Source: Peribacillus psychrosaccharolyticus ATCC 23296
GTDB taxonomy: Bacteria; Bacillota; Bacilli; Bacillales; DSM-1321
Direction: 5' to 3'
DNA: 32,174 nt
NCBI RefSeq assembly: GCF_000305495.1
Contig: NZ_AJTN02000161.1
Span: 1 to 32,174, forward strand
This document shows, piece after piece, positions 1 through 11,833 of this stretch. The notes under the pieces are model-generated. The model did not search any database. It saw nothing but the letters and a program-made list of their open reading frames with translations, and was not told the DNA's origin. Both the position numbers and the translations under genes were made by a program. The stretch's first letter is position 1. Each line of letters starts with the position of its first letter.

Positions 1-230
1 CTATTTAAAACCGGCTCTAAATCCATCGGTTCTTTAATTTGACGAAGTTTATCAAATTCACTTTTATCTTTCAGACCTGTTACAAATCCTTGTACCATCC
101 TAGGTCCAAAAGGGACAATGACTCGCATGCCCGGCTGAATCAAACCAAGCCATTTGTCAGGAATTTTGTAATCAAACTCCCTGTCTGTCTGCTTCGCTGG
201 TACATCAACGATAACCGCAGCTATATTCAT
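1..230 (-). CDS. priA: Primosomal protein N' (PriA helicase), N-terminal fragment
   Basis: Only the first 76 codons lie in the window; the gene runs off the left edge. PriA is the 3'-to-5' DNA helicase that reloads the replisome at stalled forks. The visible part is the N-terminal 3'-DNA-binding domain: it starts MNIAAVIVDVPAKQTDREFD and continues with FDYKIPD and GMRVIVPFGPR, closely resembling B. subtilis PriA as I recall it. The ATG at 230 is preceded by AAAGGA, which overlaps the last codons and stop of coaBC, so the two genes are probably translationally coupled. No helicase motif is visible because that part lies outside the window. Confidence 0.93.
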   Translation of the reverse strand, partial: MNIAAVIVDVPAKQTDREFDYKIPDKWLGLIQPGMRVIVPFGPRMVQGFVTGLKDKSEFDKLRQIKEPMDLEPVLN

Positions 231-236
231 TAAGCA

Positions 237-1441
237 TCATTCCTTTTTCAACATCTGGACAGCCTCAGTTAGTATCTGTTTTGCTGTATCTGTTTTACTC
301 ATTAATGGAAGTTCACGCTTACTTCCATCTTTCTTAAACAGCGTAACAATATTTGTATCAGTTCCGAAACCGGCACCCGTTGTGGAAACATTATTAGCGA
401 CAATCATATCGGCATTTTTCTTCTTAAGCTTCGTAAGAGCATACTCTTCCACATTCTCGGTTTCTGCTGCAAATCCAATTAGAAGCTGATGGTGTTTTTG
501 AGCACCGAGATGGAAAAGTATATCCTTAGTTCGTTCAAGTTCTATAATATGATCCCCAGATTTTTTCTTCATCTTCTGCGACTGATAATATTTCGGTGTA
601 TAGTCTGAGACGGCTGCTGTTTTTATAACAACATCTGCCTCCTGATAAACGTCCATCACCGCATTAAACATTTGTTCAGCTGTATCAACAGAAATGATTT
701 CAACACCTGCTGGTGCTTGAAGTGATACAGGGCCAGAAATCAGTATAACCTCCGCTCCCATTTTCACGGCTTGTTCAGCAAGCGCATAACCCATTTTTCC
801 TGTAGAACGATTCGTAATAAACCGAACCGGGTCGAGATGCTCTCTTGTCGGTCCCGCTGTGATCACGATTTGTTTGCCTTGAAGAGGAAGCTCCATACTT
901 TCTTTAAAAAACTGAATCAGATGACTGACAATGGTTTCAGGTTCCTCGAGACGGCCTTTACCAACATACCCGCACGCCAAATATCCTTCAGAAGGTTCAA
1001 TAAATTGATAGCCATAGTTTTTAAGTGTCATCATATTTTTTTTGACAGCAGCGTTTTCATACATATGAACATTCATCGCTGGTGCCAGCCAGATTGGATT
1101 CTGAACAGCAAGAAGTGTTGTCGTAATCATGTCATCGCCTAGCCCATTGGCAAGCTTGCCTATTACATTCGCAGTTGCCGGAGCCACTAGGACGAGATCA
1201 GCCCAATCTGCTAAATCAATATGAGCAATCACAGCTGAATTTTTTTCATCAAATGTATCCGTAAAAACATCGTTACGCGAAAGCGCTTGGAAGGTGAGCG
1301 GCGTGACAAATTGACGTGCTGATTCACTCATGATCACTTTTACAATCGCACCAGCCTGCGTTAATTTACTCGTTAAGGCTGCTGCTTTATATACAGCAAT
1401 TCCCCCTGTGACACATAAAAGTATTTTTTATTTGTAAGCAT
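237..1441 (-). CDS. coaBC: Bifunctional phosphopantothenoylcysteine decarboxylase / phosphopantothenate-cysteine ligase, frameshifted near the start
   Basis: CoaBC carries out two consecutive steps of coenzyme A synthesis: it joins cysteine to 4'-phosphopantothenate and decarboxylates the product using FMN. The N-terminal CoaC half shows VLVAPATANVIGKLANG and PAMNVHMYEN. The C-terminal CoaB half shows AGPTREHLDPVRFITNRSTG and TAAVSDYTP. The uninterrupted frame covers only 237-1337. The true start is ATG at 1441, with a G-rich Shine-Dalgarno upstream, and encodes MLTNKK. The frame then breaks in a run of six A (coding strand, 1424-1429). One more A restores ILLCVTGGIAVYKAAAL and gives 401 residues, the normal family length. 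I infer a sequencing indel, because the enzyme is normally indispensable. It lies upstream of priA and is separated from rpoZ by about 250 bp. Confidence 0.9.
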
Positions 1442-1546
1442 GCAGTTTTCCCCCATAAATGAACGTCTTTTTATCTCATTATGACGGAAACAGATGAATT
1501 TTTCATCTATTACACCATTCGAATGAGACTTACTTCTACTCACTGC

Positions 1547-1638
1547 TTTTGCAAAAAAATAAGAAAAGGCCTGAACTCCCGCTAAACAGAGTACTGTAAA
1601 GTTTCCTTGACAGCTACCAGTTCACAGGGGTTCAGGCC
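1547..1638 (-). ncRNA. Candidate structured RNA / elaborate terminator between rpoZ and coaBC
   Basis: In the transcribed direction, GGCCTGAAC(C/T)CC-type arms at 1568-1579 and 1627-1638 form a 12-bp stem with one G-U pair. They enclose 47 nt that contain a second hairpin, 1594-1613, whose arms CTGTcAAG / CTTtACAG close on a GAAA tetraloop. The outer stem is followed by TTTTCTTATTTTTTT (1547-1567). The T-run suggests intrinsic termination after rpoZ. The large asymmetric internal loop and the tetraloop hairpin are more than a terminator needs. I do not recognise the family, so the ncRNA label is tentative. Confidence 0.45.
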
Positions 1639-1695
1639 CAACTTACCCATATAGAATCAGTCGAGACGTTTCTGTCTCAGGACCAATCTTACTAA

Positions 1696-1902
1696 TTATT
1701 TTCCTTCGAAAGAATTATCATACGTTAATACATCTGTGTAGATTTCTTCTAACGCACGGCCGACAGGCTTATGAGAAACCGGCTTGTCAATACGGCAGTC
1801 TTTACTGATTTGCATTTGACGTGCACGTTTTGCTGCAACAGACACCAATGAGTATTTAGAATCAATTTTCAATAACAATGAATCAATAGATGGATATAAC
1901 AT
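1696..1902 (-). CDS. rpoZ: RNA polymerase omega subunit
   Basis: A 68-residue omega subunit, which helps assemble and stabilise RNA polymerase by chaperoning beta'. It begins [20 protein letters not shown], followed by the conserved AAKRARQMQ segment and [15 protein letters not shown], as in other Bacillus omega proteins. The ATG lies two bases after the gmk stop, and the Shine-Dalgarno GGAGG sits inside the last gmk codons, so translation is coupled to gmk. The position gmk-rpoZ-coaBC-priA is the normal Bacillus arrangement. A weak hairpin (1663-1678) and the larger structured element follow the stop. Confidence 0.96.
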   Translation of the reverse strand: MLYPSIDSLLLKIDSKYSLVSVAAKRARQMQISKDCRIDKPVSHKPVGRALEEIYTDVLTYDNSFEGK

Positions 1903-1904
1903 AA

Positions 1905-2528
<624 letters not shown>

Positions 2529-2792
2529 TTACCCCTCTTCCACGCTGTCATCTCGGTCATGCAGGCGAGCAGCGACTGTTTCTGGTTGAACGGCCGATAA
2601 AATAACATGATCACTGTCTGTTATGATAACTGCTCTGGTTCTTCTGCCATATGTAGCATCTATCAAAGAGCCGCGGTCGCGGGCATCTTGAATAATTCGT
2701 TTGATTGGTGCCGATTCCGGACTCACGATCGACACAATCCGGTTTGCGGAAACGATATTCCCAAAACCAATATTCATAAGCTTAATAGACAT
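2529..2792 (-). CDS. remA: Extracellular matrix regulator RemA (DUF370 family)
   Basis: An 87-residue RemA protein. In B. subtilis this is a DNA-binding activator of biofilm matrix operons (eps, tapA) and osmoprotection genes, and it assembles into oligomeric rings. The sequence is almost the family consensus: [51 protein letters not shown] and [14 protein letters not shown]. The yloC-remA-gmk neighbourhood is the standard one. Nothing looks unusual. Confidence 0.95.
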   Translation of the reverse strand: MSIKLMNIGFGNIVSANRIVSIVSPESAPIKRIIQDARDRGSLIDATYGRRTRAVIITDSDHVILSAVQPETVAARLHDRDDSVEEG

Positions 2793-2846
2793 TATAATCC
2801 CCCATCCATTATCTAGTGTGGCCTTGAGCGTTTCTTCATAATCAAC

Positions 2847-3718
2847 CTATTCGATATTTTGCACCTGTTCTTTCATTTTTTCAAGTAAACTTTTCATTTC
2901 GACCACTTCTCTGGTCATTCGTGAATCATTTGCTTTCGATCCAATCGTGTTGACTTCTCTATTCATTTCCTGAACAAGAAAATCAAGTTTTCTGCCTACC
3001 GGTTCATCCACTTCAAGCGTATCTGAAAATTGAAGTAAGTGACTTTCAAGTCTAGTTAACTCTTCATTCACATCTGCTTTATCGGCTAAGATAGCAGCTT
3101 CAGTCAGTAAACGACTTTCGTCACCTGCACCTTCAGCAAATTCTGCTAATCGTTGAACAAGCTTTTCACGATAATGTAAGGCAACCTCTGGTGCATATTC
3201 CTTAATGATCGTAATGCTTTTATGTATCTTCGCTGCTTGAACTGACAAGTCATTCATCAATTCTAGGCCTTCTTGATTTCTCATTTTTTTCAGTGATTCA
3301 AGTGCCTCTGTAAGGGCTGAGAATAAGATACCTTCGAGCTCTTTATTTTCATTATTCTCTTCTTCCACAAAAAGGATATTCTCAACTTGAAGCATGTCAT
3401 GTAAAGAAGGACCTGCTAAATCATATTTGGTTTGAACTGTTTCCATATGAGAAAAGAATTGTTCTGTCAAACTCCAATCAAGCTGCAGTTTTTTCGTGAC
3501 CAGCCCTTCGCCTTCTACGGTTATAAATAGTTCAGCTCTTCCTCTTCTAATATATTGACTTGCTTTTTTTTAACCTTTTCTTCTAGAATCATTAGCTGTC
3601 GCGGCATACGGATGATAAACTCACAAAAACGATGATTGACTGTTTTCATTTCAACCGTCACTTTTGTATCTCCGTCTTCAGCCTTTCCCCGGCCGTATCC
3701 TGTCATACTCACGATCAT
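2847..3718 (-). CDS. yloC: YicC/YloC-family protein (endoribonuclease-like), frameshifted
   Basis: YicC-family proteins are RNA-linked; E. coli YicC is reported to act as an endoribonuclease and to affect small-RNA turnover. The N-terminus (from 3718) shows MIVSMTGYGRGK and VTVEMKTVNHRFCEF, the family signature. The C-terminal part shows LVQRLAEFAEG and DFLVQEMNREVNTIGSKAND, also typical. The frame breaks at a run of eight A on the coding strand (3564-3571). A ninth A restores KKKASQYIRRGRAELFITV and joins both halves into 290 residues, the usual length. The most likely cause is a sequencing indel, although the gene is not known to be essential, so a real null is possible. It lies upstream of remA. 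Confidence 0.87.
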
Positions 3719-3883
3719 GGCGCCACTTCCATTCCATGCATTATCACTTTTACCTGACTTGGTCTTGTGAATCTATTTGGTCAAAAGAAGCCGCAATAAA
3801 TAAGCCAGCGGATGAAAATAAGCTGCATTTTCCTGTAAACCGCCTATCTACGTCAGCTGAACACCTGATTACGGACTAACTTT

Positions 3884-3927
3884 TCTATAAAAAAATAAAA
3901 AGGTAATAGAGAAACTCTACTACCTTT
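3884..3927 (-). terminator. Rho-independent terminator after yloB
   Basis: The arms 3899-3911 and 3915-3927 form a 13-bp stem with one mismatch and an AAA/TTT loop. On the minus strand it is followed by TTTTATTTTTTTATAG. It begins about 17 bases after the yloB stop. The 3719-3883 stretch before yloC has no gene and no clear sigma-A promoter that I can find. Confidence 0.88.
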
Positions 3928-3943
3928 CGAATTATACCATACC

Positions 3944-6618
3944 TTACCTTGTTTTTCTTATTAAAATAGAACCTGCCAGTAAAAAAGTTGGAATAGATGC
4001 CATCCCTATAACGAGCAGCCAATCCCGAGATGCAATGGGTACAGTATGGAAAATAACCTGCAGAGGCGGGTAATAAATAACAACCAATAATAAAACCAGT
4101 GAAGAAATTACTGCTGCGACGAGGTACTTATTACCAAATGGATTCCGTGAAAAAATGGATCGTTCACTTCGGCAATCAAACACATGAATCAGCTGAGCTA
4201 AAACTAATGTTGTAAAAGCAATGGTTTGAGCATAAACAAGATTATCCGGGTTATTTTTATAAATTACGATAAACGCAATCAATGTAGAGATCCCAATAAG
4301 AAAACCTCTTGAGATAATCTTCCAGCCAAGTCCTCTAGCGAATACCCCTTCCTTAGGGTCCCGCGGATCCCTCTTCATGACATCATTTTCCGCTTTATCA
4401 AGCCCTAAAGCCATTGCCGGCAGACCATCTGTTACCAAGTTTACCCAGAGGATTTGAATTGGAATTAAAGGGAGCGGCAATGCACATACCATCGCGAAAA
4501 ACATAACCAAAATTTCGCCTACATTTGATGCCAATAAGTAACGGATGAATTTACGAATATTTTCATAAATATTCCGGCCTTCCTTGATTGCCGCTTTAAT
4601 GGTTGCAAAATTATCATCAAGTAAAATTAGGGAAGAGGCTTCTTTCGCAACGTCCGTACCGGTAATCCCCATGGAAATACCGATATCTGCTGCTTTAATA
4701 GCTGGGGCGTCATTTACCCCATCACCGGTCATCGCTACAATATGTCCATTGTTTTGCAGAGCACGAACAATTTTCAATTTATGCTCTGGAGATACTCTGG
4801 CGAACACTGCTACATCTTCGACAATGTCTTCCAACTGGTCAACTGTCATTTCAGCTAATTCTTTTCCCTCTAACACTCTTTCCTTACCTCTTAAAATACC
4901 CAATTGCCCAGCAATAGCCTTGGCAGTTGCCACATGGTCACCAGTGATCATTACCGTCTTTATTCCTGCTTCTCTAGCCTCCCTCACCGCTTCCTTCACC
5001 TCAGGGCGGGGAGGATCAATCATTCCATGAAGGCCAAAGTAAATTAAGTCACTCTCCGCCTCTGATTCATGGAGTAAAACCGTTCCCGATGGAATCGGCT
5101 TATACCCAATAGCAATTGTTCGGAGCGCCTGCTGTGCCAGACCGTTAATCGCTTCCTGAATCTGTGTTTGATACTCACTGATGCGAACGACTCGTTCTTG
5201 CCAAAGAATAGAACTGCTATGCGAAATCATCACGTCAGGTGCACCCTTCGCTACGACAAAATGCTTCCCTTGGTTATCCTTTACAATTACACTCATCATT
5301 TTACGTGTAGAGTCAAATGGAAACTCCTTGACGATTGTAAACTGTTCAACAACATTTTCACGATTCAGCCCTGCTTTCATAGCAGCGACTAACATTGCCC
5401 CCTCTGTTGGATCCCCGTTCAAAGTAAATCGATCTTTTTTTAGAATAAGCTCAGAATTATTGCAAAGCATCCCAAATGTCAGGAGCTGAAAAAGCGTTTT
5501 ATTTCCCTTTGGCTGCACGGCACGTTCGCCGTAGTAAAACTCTCCTGAAGGTGCATACCCAGTTCCCGTTACTTGCCAAGTATGCCCGCCGCTCCAAAGA
5601 TGTGTGACCGTCATTTTATTTTGGGTCATGGTTCCTGTTTTGTCTGAACAAATGACTGATGCACAGCCTAGCGTCTCTACTGCTGGCAGTTTCCGAACAA
5701 TCGCATTCTTCTTAATCATCCGTTGGACACCTAAAGACAGCGCAACTGTAACAATGGCCGGTAACCCTTCTGGAATGGCTGCAACAGCTAATGAGACTCC
5801 GGCTAAAAACATCGTATACAAGGGATTTCCTTGTAAGATCCCAGTAACAACAACAATAAGAGTCAAAAACAGTGCCGTTGTTATTAAAATTTTTCCGAGC
5901 TGTTCAAGCCTGAGCTGCAGGGGTGTATCCTGCGTCTCCGCTGATTGAAGCAAATCAGCAATTTTCCCCATTGCCGTATTCATGCCTGTACCAACAATAA
6001 TTCCGATCCCGCTTCCGCGTGAAACCATCGTACCCATGAAAGCCATATTTTCTTCATCACCAATGCCTTCAGCAGGAAAATGGAGAGATTCAGATTGTTT
6101 AATCGATGGAACAGATTCTCCAGTTAAAGCTGATTCTTCAATTTCAAGACTGTATGCTTCGATCAGTCGTACATCCGCACCAATCCGATCGCCGCTTATA
6201 AATTTAATGATATCTCCTACAACCGCTTCACGTGATGGAATCTTCCTCCATTCCCCATCTCGAAGAACGTAAATCTGCGGCGCAGCCATCTCTTTCAACG
6301 CATCTAGAGACTTTTCGGCACGGCGTTCCTGATAAAACCCAAGCAGACCATTCATTAAAATGATGGCTATTATAGCTATTGCATCAATATATTCACCAAG
6401 GAGCCCAGAGATCAGGGTTGCCGCAAGAAGCACAATGACCATGAAATCCTTAAACTGTGCAAAAAAAGCAGGATTACCGACTGTTTTTCTCCTGCTTGCA
6501 ATTCATTAAAGCCCTGCTCTTTCTGCCTTTTTCTGGCTTCCGTTTCCGTTATCCCCACATCTTTGTCAGTTTTAAGAGTAGTTTCTAAATCTTCAATATT
6601 CATTTCGCGGAACGTCAT
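3944..6618 (-). CDS. yloB: Calcium-transporting P-type ATPase (P2A), frameshifted near the start
   Basis: A SERCA-like P-type Ca2+ pump of the cytoplasmic membrane. Visible motifs, with approximate positions in the restored protein, are TGES (166-169) in the actuator domain, the M4 ion-binding PEGLP (about 283), the phosphorylation motif DKTGT (about 326), [23 protein letters not shown] in M5 and NLVTDGLPA in M6. The main frame covers 3944-6442. The first ~50 residues are in another frame, and a T7 run on the coding strand (6461-6467) needs one more T to give [11 protein letters not shown]. The restored length is about 891 residues, equal to the family. I chose the ATG at 6618 ([12 protein letters not shown]) by similarity. 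Its GGAGG is 15 nt upstream, rather far; in-frame ATGs at 6633 and 6642 are alternatives. The gene is divergent from rqcH. Confidence 0.9.
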
Positions 6619-6746
6619 TTGAGTATCACACATCCTCCACATAGATTACTTATCGCCTTTTCTAACCTAAAAAGCGCAGCGGTCGAGCCTTTTTACACAA
6701 TACGCCTTTCGAATTTCTCTTCGGCAGCTCTCTTCTTCCATGCTTA

Positions 6747-6775
6747 TTCAGACTCGTCCTAAAACATGCTATAAT
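6747..6775 (+). promoter_or_regulatory. Probable sigma-A promoter of rqcH
   Basis: TTCAGA (6747-6752), a 17-bp spacer, and a perfect TATAAT (6770-6775) with an extended -10 (TGC). It lies about 80 bp upstream of the rqcH ATG in the 238-bp gap to yloB. I could not identify a comparable promoter for yloB in this gap. Confidence 0.8.
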
Positions 6776-6856
6776 TACAATGGATAGTAGATTAAAAAAG
6801 ATTTACCTTAGCCGATTAATAACCAATGACTAAATTAAGAATAGGGAGTTACATAT

Positions 6857-8566
6857 ATGTCTTTTGATGGTTTATTTACGAAAGCAATAACAGAAGAAAT
6901 TTCAACAGTACTCAAGGGCGGAAGAATCAGCAAAGTTCATCAGCCTTATAAAAATGAATTAATTCTTGTCGTTCGATCAGGACGAAAAAATTATAAGCTG
7001 TTACTCTCGGCACACCCAAGTTACGCAAGAGCTCAAATTACTGAGGAAGAATATGAAAATCCTAAAGAACCTCCAATGTTTTGTATGCTGCTTCGGAAGC
7101 ATCTTGAAGGGTATACCATCGATGATATTTACCAAACAGGGCTTGATCGGATGATTACTCTAGAGGTTTCTGGACGAAATGAACTCGGGGATTTATCAAA
7201 AAAACTACTTATCATCGAAATTATGGGCCGGCACAGCAATATTATCCTAATTGATAAAGAGCGAAATATGATTCTCGACAGTATTAAACATGTATCTTCT
7301 GCTGTGAATAGCTACCGGTCAATCCTTCCAGGACAAGAATATATTGCTCCGCCGACACAGGAAAAAGCAGACCCATTCACAGCCACTGCAGAAACAATTA
7401 GTCAAGCAATTGATTTTAACAGCGGAAAATTAAATAAACAGCTAGTTGGAGCATTTACCGGGATTTCTCCCATGTTTGCCCTTGAGGTTGTCTATCGTGC
7501 TGGATTAGCTAATAGTACAACCCTTCCTAATGCTTTCATCTCTTTAATTCATACGCTTTCTAATAAGGAATATTCCCCGTCCTTAATGAATGCGGATGGG
7601 AAACAAGCGTTTTATATGATTCCACTAGAACATCTTGGTCCGGACGTAAAGTCATTCCCCACCCTCAGTGAGTTGTTAGATCGCTATTATTTTGGTAAAG
7701 CGGCGCGAGATCGTGTTAAGCAACAAGGACATGATTTGGAACGGTTCGTATCAAATGAATTAGAAAAGAATGAAAAAAAAATCGGTAAGCTGAAAAAAAC
7801 GTTAAAGGACACAGAGCGCGGTGAAGAATATCAGCTGTTTGGTGAACTATTAACAGCTAACCTCTATCAGATGAAACGAGGAATGAAAGATATTACTGTT
7901 GCGAACTATTACGAAGAAGATTCTTTCGTAACGATTCCGCTGAACCCACAGCTGTCACCGTCAGACAATGCACAAAAATATTTTTCTAAATATCAAAAAG
8001 CCAAGAATGCCGTTGGTTTTGTCCAAGAGCAAATTGAGAAAGCTGAACATGAATTGAATTATTTTGAAATACTCTATCAGCAGCTTCAATCTGCATCACC
8101 GAGAGATATTGAAGAAATACGTGAAGAGTTACAAGAAGAAGGCTATATCCGCAAAAAACAGAAAAAGGGCATGAAAAAATCTGCAAATGCAAAACCACAG
8201 CTAGAAACCTATTACTCAAGTGCTGGAGACGAAATATTTGTAGGTAAAAATAACAAACAAAATGATTACCTAACAAATAAATTTGCCCGCCGAGACGAAC
8301 TGTGGTTCCATACCAAAGATATTCCGGGCTCTCACGTAGTAATTCGGAGTGAAAACCCTAGTGATCAAACCATTCTCGAAGCAGCCATGTTAGCCGCTTA
8401 CTTCAGTAAAGCTAAAGATTCCAGCTCTGTACCGGTCGATTACACGAAAGTCCGGCACGTTAAAAAGCCAAATGGCTCTAAGCCTGGCTTTGTTATCTAT
8501 GATAACCAGCTGACGGTCTATGTAACTCCTGATGCAGATGGTGTTATTGCTTTAAAACAAAAATAA
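6857..8566 (+). CDS. rqcH: Ribosome quality control factor RqcH (NFACT / FbpA family)
   Basis: RqcH binds obstructed 50S subunits carrying peptidyl-tRNA and directs C-terminal alanine tailing, marking the stalled chain for degradation. It is the bacterial relative of Rqc2/NEMF and was previously annotated as fibronectin-binding protein FbpA (B. subtilis YloA). The 569 residues match the family. The NFACT-N domain is at the N-terminus ([15 protein letters not shown]). Asp97-Arg98 (QTGLDRMI) correspond to the DR pair reported as important in B. subtilis RqcH. A charged coiled-coil lies around 290-430, and the C-terminal NFACT-R domain has [32 protein letters not shown] and [11 protein letters not shown]. 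This is the only plus-strand gene; it has its own promoter and terminator and is convergent with the pyr operon. Confidence 0.95.
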   Translation: MSFDGLFTKAITEEISTVLKGGRISKVHQPYKNELILVVRSGRKNYKLLLSAHPSYARAQITEEEYENPKEPPMFCMLLRKHLEGYTIDDIYQTGLDRMITLEVSGRNELGDLSKKLLIIEIMGRHSNIILIDKERNMILDSIKHVSSAVNSYRSILPGQEYIAPPTQEKADPFTATAETISQAIDFNSGKLNKQLVGAFTGISPMFALEVVYRAGLANSTTLPNAFISLIHTLSNKEYSPSLMNADGKQAFYMIPLEHLGPDVKSFPTLSELLDRYYFGKAARDRVKQQGHDLERFVSNELEKNEKKIGKLKKTLKDTERGEEYQLFGELLTANLYQMKRGMKDITVANYYEEDSFVTIPLNPQLSPSDNAQKYFSKYQKAKNAVGFVQEQIEKAEHELNYFEILYQQLQSASPRDIEEIREELQEEGYIRKKQKKGMKKSANAKPQLETYYSSAGDEIFVGKNNKQNDYLTNKFARRDELWFHTKDIPGSHVVIRSENPSDQTILEAAMLAAYFSKAKDSSSVPVDYTKVRHVKKPNGSKPGFVIYDNQLTVYVTPDADGVIALKQK

Positions 8567-8569
8567 TGT

Positions 8570-8607
8570 CAAAAGGCTGTCGAGAAATTTTTCTCGACAG
8601 CCTTTTG
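8570..8607 (+). terminator. Strong rho-independent terminator after rqcH (bidirectional)
   Basis: A nearly perfect inverted repeat, CAAAAGGCTGTCGAGAAA (8570-8587) against its complement ending at 8607, with a minimal T-rich loop. It begins 4 bases after the rqcH stop. A and T tracts flank it on both sides, so it could also stop read-through from the pyr operon. Confidence 0.9.
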
Positions 8608-8768
8608 CATTCTTGGGCTATGGGAGTTGTTGAAACTGTGTCGCTATTCTTTGTGTTCTGACATGTAGGGGAGGGGGTATTAATTTTTATGCTTATCTGG
8701 CTGTTAATCCCGTCTGGGCACTATTTTCGAGTCTGAAATACCCTTATTTTAAGATTTACTGAAGGCTA
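8608..8768. other. Non-coding gap between two convergent terminators
   Basis: This 161-bp stretch has no plausible gene on either strand. It contains a G-rich tract (GGGGAGGGGG, around 8667-8676) and a short inverted pair (GGGTATT ... AATACCC) about 60 nt apart. I see no promoter or recognisable RNA. Confidence 0.5.
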
Positions 8769-8804
8769 CAAGAAAAGACCAGCTCTACAGCTGATCTTTT
8801 CTTG
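8769..8804 (-). terminator. Rho-independent terminator of the pyr operon
   Basis: A 16-bp stem (8769-8784 with 8789-8804, one mismatch) closes on a 4-nt loop. The minus-strand side reads AGCTGGTCTTTTCTTG. It lies 8 bases after the pyrE stop and marks the end of the operon. Confidence 0.9.
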
Positions 8805-8812
8805 TAATTATG

Positions 8813-9445
8813 TCAGCCGGTAATCCAAGAGGTGTCCTCTGGGTTTTGTTTCCATCTTGTTAATCGTTCAATCTCAGCAGGGGCGATGTAATTCTTTTCA
8901 GCAGCGACCTTAATAAGTGTCGAATAGTCGCTTAGTGAATAATTTTTTATTCCGTTTGCCTCTAGTTCTTCTATGCCCTTCTGCAATTCATAGGTAAATA
9001 TGGAGACCACCCCAAGTACATCACAGTCTGCTTCACGAAGGGCTTCAACAGCTGTGATGACGCTACCTCCGGTTGAAATTAAATCTTCAACTACTACGAC
9101 TTTTTGTCTTGGGCTTGTTCTGCCTTCGATTTGATTGCCTTTGCCATGGCCTTTTGATTTAGAGCGTACATAGCACATAGGCAGATTCATTAAATCACTG
9201 ACCCATGCTGCATGGGGAATTCCTGCGGTAGCTGTACCAGCAATGAGTTCGACCTCACCAAAGTGATCTTCGATTAATTGCTGCAGCCCGCTAGCGATAT
9301 CCTTACGTACAGCAGGGTATGATAGCGTTAATCGATTATCACAATAAATGGGTGATTGAATCCCAGACGACCAAGTAAAAGGATCATTTGGCTGCAAGAA
9401 AACAGCTTTTATATCCAGTAATTGTGCGGCAATATGTTGTTTCAT
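8813..9445 (-). CDS. pyrE: Orotate phosphoribosyltransferase
   Basis: PyrE transfers the phosphoribosyl group from PRPP to orotate, giving OMP. The PRPP-binding motif [14 protein letters not shown] is clear, and the N-terminal [20 protein letters not shown] with [19 protein letters not shown] is typical. The start is set at ATG 9445. The longer reading from 9463 (adding MGGCIT) would begin inside pyrF and lacks a site, whereas 9445 is preceded by GGGAGGG. It overlaps the pyrF stop by four bases (ATGA), which implies coupling. Predicted length is 210 residues. Last gene of the operon. Confidence 0.96.
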   Translation of the reverse strand: MKQHIAAQLLDIKAVFLQPNDPFTWSSGIQSPIYCDNRLTLSYPAVRKDIASGLQQLIEDHFGEVELIAGTATAGIPHAAWVSDLMNLPMCYVRSKSKGHGKGNQIEGRTSPRQKVVVVEDLISTGGSVITAVEALREADCDVLGVVSIFTYELQKGIEELEANGIKNYSLSDYSTLIKVAAEKNYIAPAEIERLTRWKQNPEDTSWITG

Positions 9446-10158
9446 CGTAATACACCCTCCCATGCTTGCAGTACCGTATGATAGGCCTGCAATGGATTAT
9501 TATCATCTGTAATCGCTCGTCCGACGACAATCGCATCCGCTCCGAGCCTTCTAGCCTCTTCTGGAGTAGCGACCCGCTTTTGATCATGATGATTTCCTGA
9601 TACTAGTCTAATTCCTGGTGTAACAGTTAGAAAGCTTGTTCCAACCTCTGTATGTATTCGGCCTGCTTCATGGGTGGAACAGACGACCCCGTCCAGTCCC
9701 GCTTGTTTGGTAAGTGAAGCGTAGTGAAGCACAGAATCTTCAAGCTTCCCCTTAATTAATTGTTCTTGGTTCATTTGCTGTTCAGAAGTACTGGTTAACT
9801 GCGTAACGGCAACACATCCTGAGCGCTTTTTCCCTGCTGGCGTTCCAGCCTCAAGCCCCTCAAGTGCAGCTTCCATCATTTGCTTTCCACCAGCTGCATG
9901 AACCGTAACTAAATCTACATCTAGTAGAGCGAGGTTCCTCATTGCTTTCATAACGGTATGGGGGATATCATGAAGTTTTAAATCAAGAAAAACCCCATGT
10001 CCTCTTTCCTTAATGCGGCCAATTATAGAAGGTCCGCTGCTGTAAAACAATTCCATACCGATCTTCACAAACAGCTTTTCCTCTTCAAACGGATCTAAAA
10101 AGGTTAACGTTTCTGCTGCTCCAGGGAAATCAAGCGCAACAATAAGAGCATTTTTCAA
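9442..10158 (-). CDS. pyrF: Orotidine 5'-phosphate decarboxylase
   Basis: PyrF decarboxylates OMP to UMP, the last step of the pathway. In this 238-residue protein the catalytic Asp-Lys-Asp array is in [10 protein letters not shown] (Asp59, Lys61, Asp64). The substrate-binding segments [16 protein letters not shown] and [11 protein letters not shown] are present. The start [13 protein letters not shown] lies directly after pyrD (1-base gap), and the end overlaps pyrE by four bases. Confidence 0.97.
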   Translation of the reverse strand: MKNALIVALDFPGAAETLTFLDPFEEEKLFVKIGMELFYSSGPSIIGRIKERGHGVFLDLKLHDIPHTVMKAMRNLALLDVDLVTVHAAGGKQMMEAALEGLEAGTPAGKKRSGCVAVTQLTSTSEQQMNQEQLIKGKLEDSVLHYASLTKQAGLDGVVCSTHEAGRIHTEVGTSFLTVTPGIRLVSGNHHDQKRVATPEEARRLGADAIVVGRAITDDNNPLQAYHTVLQAWEGVLR

Positions 10159-10159
10159 T

Positions 10160-11829
<1,670 letters not shown>

Positions 11830-11833
<4 letters not shown>

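Noticed and set aside
1547-1638. 6S RNA at the rpoZ-coaBC gap
   Set aside because: The overall shape is similar in outline, but it is about 72 nt instead of nearly 190, and 6S lies elsewhere in Bacillus.
1663-1678. GAGAC/GTCTC hairpin just after rpoZ as a terminator
   Set aside because: It is only 5 bp with no T-run.
4584-6272. Plus-strand ORFs of 96-148 codons inside yloB
   Set aside because: They are antisense shadows of a strongly conserved P-type ATPase, with low-complexity Ser/Thr/Ile-rich translations and no ribosome sites.
6665-6698. AAAAAG...CTTTTT partial inverted repeat upstream of yloB as a regulatory hairpin
   Set aside because: The arms match poorly in the GC part and there is no conserved context, so it could be chance.
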